From: Edaphobacter sp.
GTDB taxonomy: Bacteria; Acidobacteriota; Terriglobia; Terriglobales; Acidobacteriaceae
NCBI RefSeq assembly: GCF_028283685.1
Contig: NZ_JAPWKF010000009.1
Coordinates: 124,001 to 188,000, forward strand
Direction of reading: 5' to 3'
DNA length: 64,000 nucleotides
Shown here: one piece after another, positions 25,505-33,600 of the stretch
Layout: each line of letters begins with the position of its first letter
How positions within the stretch are numbered: position 1 is the first letter of the stretch
Made by a program: the position numbers and the translations under genes
The notes under the pieces: generated by a model
What the model was told of the DNA's origin: nothing
The model's input: only the letters and a program-made list of their open reading frames with translations
The model's database searches: none

Positions 25505-28500
25505 GCTCGATTCGCCGTTTGTGGCAATCTTCGACTGCGATCACGTTCCGACGCGAAGCTTTCTGCAGATGACGATCGGATGGTTTCAGCGCGATACCAA
25601 ACTGGCAATGCTGCAGACGCCGCATCACTTCTACTCCCCTGATCCGTTTGAGCGGAATCTCAATACGTTTCGCGTCATTCCGAATGAGGGAGAGCTGTTC
25701 TATGGCATCGTTCAGGATGGCAACGACTTCTGGAATGCGACGTTCTTCTGCGGCTCCTGCGCGGTGCTGCGCCGTACGGCTCTCGATGAGATCGGCGGTA
25801 TCGCGGTGGAAACCATCACGGAAGATGCGCATACCTCCCTGCGCATGCAGATGAATGGCTGGAACACCGCGTACATCAATATTCCGCAGGCAGCTGGCCT
25901 GGCGACGGAGCGGCTGAGCGGCCACGTCAAGCAGCGTATCCGCTGGGCGCGCGGCATGATTCAGATCCTGCGCACGGATAATCCGCTCTTTGCGAAGGGA
26001 CTGCGGCCGGCACAGCGTCTCTGCTACTTCAATGCGATGACGCACTTTCTCTATGCACTGCCGCGTCTGATCTTTCTGACGGCTCCCCTGATCTATCTCA
26101 TCCTGGGGCAGGTCAATGTTCCCGGGTACTGGGCAGCGATTCTGGCGTATGCGTTGCCGCATCTGTTCCTTTCGAATATCACCAACTCGCGTATTCAAGG
26201 GCAGCACCGCCACTCCTTCTGGAACGAGATCTATGAGACGGTGCTGGCGCCGTTCATCTTTTTGCCGACGATGCTGGCCCTGGTCAATCCGAAGTTCGGA
26301 AGCTTCGATGTGACGGCGAAGGGCGGCGTCGTGAATCGGCGCTTCTTCGACTCCCGCATCGCCCGGCCATTCCTGTTCATGATGGGGTTGAATATCGTTG
26401 GCATGCTGATGGGAATTCCGCGCTTCTTCCATATTCCTCTTCCGCTGATTCGCGATCTGTATGACGCAGGCCACGGTGGCACGGTGGTGATGAACCTCAT
26501 CTGGGTGTGCTTCAACATGGTGATTCTGGGGGTGTGCTCGGCGGTGGCCTGGGAGAATGCGCAGCGGCGCCAGACGGTTCGTATCGAGATGGCGATTCCG
26601 GTCGAGGTCAAGATGCCGGATGGAGGCTCCATCAAGGGAACGACGATCGACATGTCGACCGGCGGCCTGATGGCGACGATGGATCAGGGCTTCGACCTCA
26701 AGCTGGGAGATCCTGTCAGGCTGGCGCTGCCGGTGCTTGAGGGCACAGCCTCTTTTCCGGGGACGATTATGGAGCTCCGGGGCAACGTTCTGCGAGCACA
26801 GTTCGATCCACTCACTCTTCTGGAGGAAGAGGCGCTGACGATTGTGCTCTACTCCCGCGCAGACACATGGCTGGGCTGGGGTGAGAACCGTGAGTCCGAT
26901 CGTCCGATGAAGAGCCTGGCGCTGATCTTCAAGCTCTCTCTGATTGGTCTGGCCGAGACGGGAAGAAACGTGATGAAGATGCTTCAGAAGTCCGATTCCA
27001 AGGGCAAGTCCAAGACGAAGCTGGCGGTCAACAGTGCTCCGCTGATTCTCTTTCTGTTCCTGCTGATGTCGTCGGGACTGCAGGCGCAACGCCCTTCGAG
27101 GACATCAGCGGCTGTTCCTGGGGCGGACGTGATGGCTCCTGCGCCGGAGAGGACTGCTGCCACGACCTCACCCGCGAACTTCGATACCACCTTCACCTTC
27201 AGCGATCTTGGCGTGCCGGACACGATTGTGTTGCGGGGTGTGGATGCTTATCACACGATCAGCTTTTCGTTGCCCCAGACGCAGGTCGTCAAAGCGGCTA
27301 CGCTGCACCTGCAGTATCACTTTTCTCCGGGTCTGATCCCGGCATTGAGCCATCTCAAGGTCTCGCTGAACGGCACGGTATTTGCGACGCTACCGGTGAC
27401 GGTGACTCCGACGCCTCCTGCTCCGGGAGAGGAGCAGGGCCCCCGGCACGAGAACAACGCTCTATTGGAGGCGACTCTAACGCTGCCGGCTGAGATGATG
27501 GTGCGCGAGAACCAGCTCACCTTCGAGTTCATCGGCCATTACACAATGGAGTGCGAAGATCCGGCCCATACAACGCTGTGGAGTCATGTGGATGCAACTT
27601 CGACGCTGGAGCTTTCGGGAGCGTTGATTCCGCTGAAAGATGATCTCAGGCTGCTTCCCCAGCCCTTCTACGATGCGGCGGTCAACCTGCATCCTTCGAT
27701 TCCGGTTGCTTTCCTGGGGCAGCCCTCGCCGCGGGCGATGCAGGCTGCGGGGATCGTGACCTCGTGGTTCGGTGTGATCACCAATTCGCGGCCGGTCCGT
27801 TTTCCTGTGTCGATCGGATCGATTCCATCGGGCAACGCCATTGTGATTGCGGAGAATGCGGCGGATCTGCCGGTGAGCCTGCGCCCCGGAGTGCCGGGGC
27901 CGAGCGTTGCCATGCGAGCCAATCCTTCCGATCCATATTCGAAGGTACTGGTGCTGACCGGAGACAACGCGGATGACCTGTTGACGGCTGCGCTTGGTCT
28001 TGCCTTGCAGCGCGATCTCCTCTCCGGGGATACCACGCGCATCGCGTCACTGAAGATGCCGGCGCAGCGTCAGCCCGACGATGCGCCGCGGTGGCTGTCG
28101 ACAGACCGGGATACACCGATTGGCGAGATCGCACAGACCATCGATCTGCAGGGGGACGGCTCGGTTCCGATGCGCATTTACATGCGCGTGCCGCCGGATC
28201 TTTACTACGGCCAGAAGCAATATCTCACGTTCCACCTGGGATACCGGTACAACGGTATTCCTATTTCGAATCAGAGCTCGATGCAGGTGTACATGAACGA
28301 TGCCTACATCAGCTCGACGCCGTTGCCACACTCCCAGAGCGCTTCGGCGCGCCTGGAGCAGACGATCGGCATTCCGATCGGCGATATGCGTCCCTTTTCG
28401 AATACCTTCATGACGCAGTTCATCTTCCTTCTGGCCAAGAACGGGAAGTGCCAGGACACGGCGCCTTACAACATGAAGGCAGCCATCATGAAGGACTCGT

Positions 28501-29309
28501 ACCTCGAGATCCAGGACATTCCGCATTGGACGGCTCTGCCGAACCTGGAGATCTTTGCCAATGCAGGCTATCCCTTTACGCGCCGCGCCGACCTTTCGGA
28601 TACGGCCGTGGTGCTCCCCGGAACGCCGACAGGAGATGAGATTGAGACGTACCTCACCTTCATGGGGCACTTCGGCAGCCAGACCGGCTATCCGGTCACG
28701 AATGTCACGGTGACGGATTCCGATGGGATGAAGGCTGATTCGCGCAAGGATTACCTTGTGATTGGCACGGTTGACGACTCACCGGCGCTGGCGCGCCTGA
28801 ATCCTTCACTGCCGGTGGTTGTCGACGGCAGCGGACTTCACATTCAGGATACGCAGGGGTTCTTTTCGTCGCTGCAACATGCGTGGTGGAAGGTTCGCAG
28901 CTCTGACCGCGTGCAATCGGGAGAGCTGGAGACTGCTGGAGGCCTTCCTGACGCGTTGATCGAGGGTGTGGAGTGGCCAGCGAATTCCGGCCGTTCCGTG
29001 GTGCTGGTGGCGCTGCGGGATCATGCGGTCGTGCCGAACTTTCTTTCGGTGTTTCTCAATACGTCGCAGTCTTCGGATATCTCTCAGTCTGTCAGCGTGC
29101 TGCATGGACGTCGTTTTGCCTCTTACCGGATCGGCAACGATGTCTACTACGTCGGTTCGCTTTCGTGGTGGACTCACATCAATCTGCTGTTCTCGAAGTA
29201 TCAGTGGGCGATGGTGGTTGGCCTGTTCTTGATCGCATTCCTGATGGCGACTGTGGTTCGTGCGAGCCTGCGGCGTCGTGCGAAGAAGCGGTTGCAGGGT
29301 AATGCTTAA
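25467..29309 (+). CDS. bcsB: BcsA C-terminal part (GT2, PilZ) fused to BcsB, as read
   Basis: The shifted frame reads 1280 codons; its first 12 are out of phase with the protein and ATG 25467 is not a natural start. It contains the DCD, TED and QRIRW motifs of the synthase, a c-di-GMP-binding PilZ domain, then from about 26970 a hydrophobic segment (LAVNSAPLILFLFLLMSSGL) and the periplasmic BcsB part: carbohydrate-binding and flavodoxin-like domains (DTIVLRGVDAYHTISFSLP, TFEFIGHYTMECEDPAH) and a C-terminal membrane anchor (WAMVVGLFLIAFLMATVV). BcsB guides the growing glucan through the periplasm. A BcsA-BcsB fusion is known in Komagataeibacter (AcsAB). Confidence 0.8.
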   Translation: MPRQETSTALSPRLDSPFVAIFDCDHVPTRSFLQMTIGWFQRDTKLAMLQTPHHFYSPDPFERNLNTFRVIPNEGELFYGIVQDGNDFWNATFFCGSCAVLRRTALDEIGGIAVETITEDAHTSLRMQMNGWNTAYINIPQAAGLATERLSGHVKQRIRWARGMIQILRTDNPLFAKGLRPAQRLCYFNAMTHFLYALPRLIFLTAPLIYLILGQVNVPGYWAAILAYALPHLFLSNITNSRIQGQHRHSFWNEIYETVLAPFIFLPTMLALVNPKFGSFDVTAKGGVVNRRFFDSRIARPFLFMMGLNIVGMLMGIPRFFHIPLPLIRDLYDAGHGGTVVMNLIWVCFNMVILGVCSAVAWENAQRRQTVRIEMAIPVEVKMPDGGSIKGTTIDMSTGGLMATMDQGFDLKLGDPVRLALPVLEGTASFPGTIMELRGNVLRAQFDPLTLLEEEALTIVLYSRADTWLGWGENRESDRPMKSLALIFKLSLIGLAETGRNVMKMLQKSDSKGKSKTKLAVNSAPLILFLFLLMSSGLQAQRPSRTSAAVPGADVMAPAPERTAATTSPANFDTTFTFSDLGVPDTIVLRGVDAYHTISFSLPQTQVVKAATLHLQYHFSPGLIPALSHLKVSLNGTVFATLPVTVTPTPPAPGEEQGPRHENNALLEATLTLPAEMMVRENQLTFEFIGHYTMECEDPAHTTLWSHVDATSTLELSGALIPLKDDLRLLPQPFYDAAVNLHPSIPVAFLGQPSPRAMQAAGIVTSWFGVITNSRPVRFPVSIGSIPSGNAIVIAENAADLPVSLRPGVPGPSVAMRANPSDPYSKVLVLTGDNADDLLTAALGLALQRDLLSGDTTRIASLKMPAQRQPDDAPRWLSTDRDTPIGEIAQTIDLQGDGSVPMRIYMRVPPDLYYGQKQYLTFHLGYRYNGIPISNQSSMQVYMNDAYISSTPLPHSQSASARLEQTIGIPIGDMRPFSNTFMTQFIFLLAKNGKCQDTAPYNMKAAIMKDSYLEIQDIPHWTALPNLEIFANAGYPFTRRADLSDTAVVLPGTPTGDEIETYLTFMGHFGSQTGYPVTNVTVTDSDGMKADSRKDYLVIGTVDDSPALARLNPSLPVVVDGSGLHIQDTQGFFSSLQHAWWKVRSSDRVQSGELETAGGLPDALIEGVEWPANSGRSVVLVALRDHAVVPNFLSVFLNTSQSSDISQSVSVLHGRRFASYRIGNDVYYVGSLSWWTHINLLFSKYQWAMVVGLFLIAFLMATVVRASLRRRAKKRLQGNA

Positions 29310-29312
29310 GCG

Positions 29313-30590
29313 ATGAGGTCAACGGCGCCAGCGTCGGCCGGGTTATGGCGGTGGAAGAACCGAGTCTCTTCCGGCTTACTTGCCGGGTTGATGCTGACCG
29401 GATGCTCTCCATCTCGTTTATTGGCACAGATCAGCTCCTGGCCGTTATGGGAGAGTTATAGCCGCGCCATGATCGATGATCAGGGGCGTGTGATCGACCA
29501 TAGCGCGCAGGACCATTCGACCAGTGAGGGCCAGTCGTATGGGCTGTTCTTTTCTCTCGTCGCCAATGACAGAAATCGCTTCGATCGCATTCTGCATTGG
29601 ACGGAGATCAATCTGGCGCAGGGCGATCTTTCGCAGCATCTACCGGTGTGGCTTTGGGGAAGGGGGCCGGATGGACAGTGGAAGGCGCTGGACCGGAACT
29701 CAGCCGCCGACTCCGACTTGTGGATTGCGTATTCTCTGATCGAGGCGGGGCGTCTCTGGCATGAGCCGAGGTACAGTCGACTCGGCCTGTCTTTGGCGGC
29801 ACAGGTTGCACGCCAGGAGACGGCGCAGGTTCCTGGACTGGGAACGACGCTGCTGCCCGGCATCTACGGTTTTCACCCGGATGAGCAGACATGGGTATTG
29901 AATCCGAGCTATCTACCTCCCTTTGTGCTGGCACGCCTTTCAACTGCAGCGCCCTCGGGGCCTTGGGGAGCCGTTCTCGATTCTCTGGGACCAATGCTTG
30001 CCCAGGGATCGGGTGCAGGCTATGCGATGGATTGGGTGGTTGCAGGGCAGGGAATTCACCCTTCGGCGACGCCGGCGCAGCGGGCTGCAGGAGATGCAGG
30101 TGCGATGCCCATCGGTGGCTTTGAGGCCATACGAGTCTATCTATGGCTCGGCATCGCAGATCCGGAGACGCGTGGAGTGAAGGCGGCGCTGGGGCATATT
30201 CCCGCCATGGCGGACTATATTGCGATCCACGGCGCTCCTCCGCAGCTGGTGGATGCCCAGGGCAAGGTTGTGAATCAGTATGCTCCGGCGGGCTTTTTCG
30301 CGGCAGCGGCGCCTTATCTTCGCGCGGTGGGACGCGAGGCAGAGGCCAAGGCGCAGCTGGGATCGGCTGGACACGATGCGCGATGCGGTAACGGGTCTCT
30401 ATGGAAAGAGTGGGGATTACTACGATCAGAATCTTGTCCTCTTCGCTACGGGATGGGAGGAGGGGCGTTTTCGTCTGGATCGGAACGGGATGCTGCGGGT
30501 GAGATGGAGGTAAACATTGCGGTATTCCTCGTTATTGGCGAACCAGTAAATACAAGAAAAAACAGACAAAAAACGGTAAAAAGGCGGTAA
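29313..30590 (+). CDS. bcsZ: BcsZ, GH8 endo-beta-1,4-glucanase, C-terminus frameshifted
   Basis: Signal sequence with a possible lipobox (LMLTGCSP), then the GH8 domain. The acid catalyst Glu lies in DHSTSEGQSYGLFF; NRFDRILHWTEINLAQGD, LWGRGPDGQWKALDRNSAADSDLW and FEAIRVYLW are typical BcsZ. BcsZ trims glucan chains in the periplasm and is needed for normal cellulose export. The frame read here loses homology at codon 350. Removing one G from GGG at 30359-30361 gives the expected ending RDAVTGLYGKSGDYYDQNL ... LRVRWR, stopping at 30513 (399 residues). The original frame instead runs to 30590 with an unrelated tail. Confidence 0.85.
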   Translation: MRSTAPASAGLWRWKNRVSSGLLAGLMLTGCSPSRLLAQISSWPLWESYSRAMIDDQGRVIDHSAQDHSTSEGQSYGLFFSLVANDRNRFDRILHWTEINLAQGDLSQHLPVWLWGRGPDGQWKALDRNSAADSDLWIAYSLIEAGRLWHEPRYSRLGLSLAAQVARQETAQVPGLGTTLLPGIYGFHPDEQTWVLNPSYLPPFVLARLSTAAPSGPWGAVLDSLGPMLAQGSGAGYAMDWVVAGQGIHPSATPAQRAAGDAGAMPIGGFEAIRVYLWLGIADPETRGVKAALGHIPAMADYIAIHGAPPQLVDAQGKVVNQYAPAGFFAAAAPYLRAVGREAEAKAQLGSAGHDARCGNGSLWKEWGLLRSESCPLRYGMGGGAFSSGSERDAAGEMEVNIAVFLVIGEPVNTRKNRQKTVKRR

Positions 30591-30664
30591 GCTTCAGTAA
30601 AATCCGAGAGCTGTCGGCAGCCGTCGCACGTTCGGCTTTGCGCCCGGAAGAACGACGAGAATTT

Positions 30665-33600
30665 ATGAGTCCGATCAGTCCAACACGAGCCTTTCTGGCG
30701 GCCATGCTTCTGGGTGTAGGAACCCTGCCGGTCTTGCTGCATGCGCAGGCGGGTGGCTCAGCGACCCAGGTCCTGTTGGATAAGGCGCATGCCCTCGAGA
30801 CGAGGGGACGCCTGGATATGGCCTCGCAGGCGTGGCAGCAGGTGCTGCTGTCTGAGCCCAATAACGTTGAGGCGCTGGCTGGCCTGGCGCGCTCTGCGAA
30901 GGTCAGTGGAAACTCCGCTCTTGCGGGAACGTATCTTGATCGGCTTCGTGCGATCAATCCGAAAGATTCCAATATCGCGCGCATCCAGGCGACGGACTCG
31001 CAGGCCAGCCAGACGGCGCAGCTGCAGCAGGCAGGGAAGTACGCGCAGTCGGGTCAATACAGCCAGGCGATGACGATCTACCGCAAAGAGTTTGGGGAGA
31101 ATCCTCCTGCGGGGGATTGGGCGCTTGCCTATTACGAGACCGAAGCTGCTATCCCGGAGGATCGCGCCCATGCGATCACGGGACTGCGCGGCATGGTGAA
31201 GCGGTACCCGGATGATTCGCGCTACCAGGTAGCGCTTGGGCGGATTCTGACGTACAACCCGCAGACGCGGTCGGAGGGGCGCCGGTTTCTGGAGAAGTAC
31301 CCCAACGACGTGCAGGCGGTCGAGGCGCTGCATCAGTCTCTGGTGTGGGATCAGTCGAATCCTGCTTCTGCGGCAGATCTTCGAGCGTATTTGTCGAAGC
31401 ATGATGACCCGCAACTGGCGGAGGCTCTCAAGCGTCAGCCGAAGGGCGGACCTGCTGCGCTGCCGCAGACGCCGCAGCAGATTGCCCAGACGAAGATGGC
31501 TCGTGCCCGCAACCAGGAGGAAGCTGCGGCTTACTCGGCTCTCAACGCCAGACATCTTGAAGAGGCGGGTACACGGTTCAAGGAGATCCTCGCAAAGGAG
31601 CCTCAGAATCCACGTGCGCTTGCGGGGCTGGGTTATGTCCGGATGCAGCAGGGGAACTTCGGTGGGGCCATCAGCTTTCTGGAGCAGGCGAAACAGTATG
31701 GTGCGCGCGATTCCGGGTTGGATGAGGCCCTGGAGAGCTCCCATTTCTACAGTGTGATGGGCGAAGGCCAGATGGCGCTGGCTGACAACGATCTGACGAC
31801 CGCGGAGCAAAAGTATCAGCAGGCCCTCTCGCTTCGCCCCAACAGCCCCGAGGCTCTGGAAGGACTTGGCGGGACGCTGTTGAAGGCTCAGCAGAATGAC
31901 GCGGCAGCGCAGGTGTATGAGCGATTCACCAAAGCGCAGCCGGCATCGATTGCGGCGTGGCGGGGTCTGTTTCTTGCGCAGTCGAATGGAGGGAACGCTC
32001 CGGGAGCCTTGATTACCGAGAGCAAGATTCCGTCTGCGGTCCGGTTGCAGCTGATGAAAGATATGGACTACCTGCGTTCTCTGGCATCGGATTACTCGGC
32101 TGTTGGCCGGGATGCGGATGCGCAGCGTGTGTTGCAGAGCGCGCTGCAACTGCCGTATCCGTCGGGAGGCAACGGTCTCAAGATTGAGACCCAGTTGCAG
32201 TACGGCGCCCTGTTGCAGCAGGCGAATCGTCCAGAGCAGGCGGCAGCACTTTACAACCAGGCACTGCGGAGCGACCTGAGCAATGCTCAGGCCTGGCAGG
32301 GATTGATCAGAGCGCAGCATGGTATGAAACAGGATGCGGCAGCTCTTCAGTCGCTGCAGAACATGCCTCCCGCGGTCTACCAGGAGGCGATGCGTGACCC
32401 CGGCTTCCAGACCACGGTGGCGTCGATCTATCAGGCACAGAACCGGATCGATATCGCGCAGGAGATTCTTGAGAAATCCATCGCCGCACAGATGAAGGCC
32501 GGTCAGAAACCTTCGACGGCGGTCCTGCTCCAGCTTGCGGGAATGTACATGGCCCGCAACGACGCGCAGCATGCTTTTCCCATCTATCGCAAGATTCTTA
32601 CGGCGGACCCACAGCGGACCGATGCGTGGAAGGGGCTGATCACGGTGCTTCACGGCACGGGGCGTGATCAGGATGCACTGGCACAGATTCAACAGATTCC
32701 GCAGACGACGCGCACCCAGCTGGAGAGCGATCCGGAGTATCTGCAGGCGGTGGCCGGGGTTTATAACGGGCTGGGGCAGCCGCAGCAGGCGATGATTTAC
32801 ATGCAGCGGGTGCAGCAGCACTACGCTGCGCAGCATGCCGCTCCTCCAGCCGATATCGATATCCAGGATGCGTGGCTGCTCTACAACGGTGGCAACGATG
32901 CGGGACTTTATCGCCAGCTGATGCTGCTGGGTGGACGCCCGGACCTCACCGACGAGCAGCGGCGGACGGTGCAGACGATCTGGTCGAACTGGGCGGTGCG
33001 CCGTGCCAGTCAGACCGCGGCGACTGGCAATACCAAGCGCTCTCTGGCAATTCTCAACGCCGCGGCGAAGGCCTTTCCGGACAACCCTGGGGTGGTGCGT
33101 GCGCTTGCGACGGGTTACGCCCGTGCCGGGCAGCCCAAGCAGGCGATCGCAATCTTTCATGCGCAGGATATGACGGCTGCGTCTTCGACTGACTATAAGT
33201 CGGCCGTCGGAGCGGCATTGGCTGCGGGAGACAAGAAAGACGCCGAAATCTGGCTGCGCTATGGGCTCGATCAGTACCCGCGCGACGCAGAGATGCTGAA
33301 TCTTGCGGCGCGATTTGAGCAGGCGAGGGGGAACAATGGCCGTGCTGCGGATTACTTCAAGGCCTCTCTGGCAGCCATGCCTCCGGGAGATCCGGGAGCA
33401 GAGCTTGCGAATGAGTTGAGCCAGCCCGCCCCGGTGCGCGGCCTGCCCAGCGCAGGGCATGCAGCAGATCTGTCCGATCTTCTTGGTGTTCCAGAAGACG
33501 GAGATACCGACGGATCGCCACGGGAACCGGCCAAACCTTACCTTCCGAGTTATTCGAACTACTATGGGCAGGCACCGGTCCAGGTCAACACGCCCTACTC

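Larger units (their letters stand above)
24821..29309 (+). pseudogene. bcsA: bcsAB: cellulose synthase BcsA-BcsB fusion, interrupted by a +1 frameshift
   Basis: Two adjoining frames together encode one protein of about 1495 residues. The first (24821-25504) stops at TAG 25502; homology continues one base later in the next frame. Dropping the T at 25502 restores NINRALA-RLDSPFVAIFDCDH with normal family spacing. Order in the joined protein: membrane helices (20-150), glycosyltransferase 2 core with DDG (190-192), DCD (238-240), TED (333-335) and QRIRW (371-375), more membrane helices, PilZ domain (R583-x3-R587, D610-x-S-x-x-G), then BcsB without a stop. As sequenced, the first product lacks the catalytic DCD, TED and QxxRW motifs. 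Confidence 0.85.

Noticed and set aside
25490-25510. Programmed +1 frameshifting in bcsA
   Set aside because: The site lacks the slippery CTT-TGA type context and upstream Shine-Dalgarno-like stimulator known from prfB, so a mutation or sequence error is more likely.
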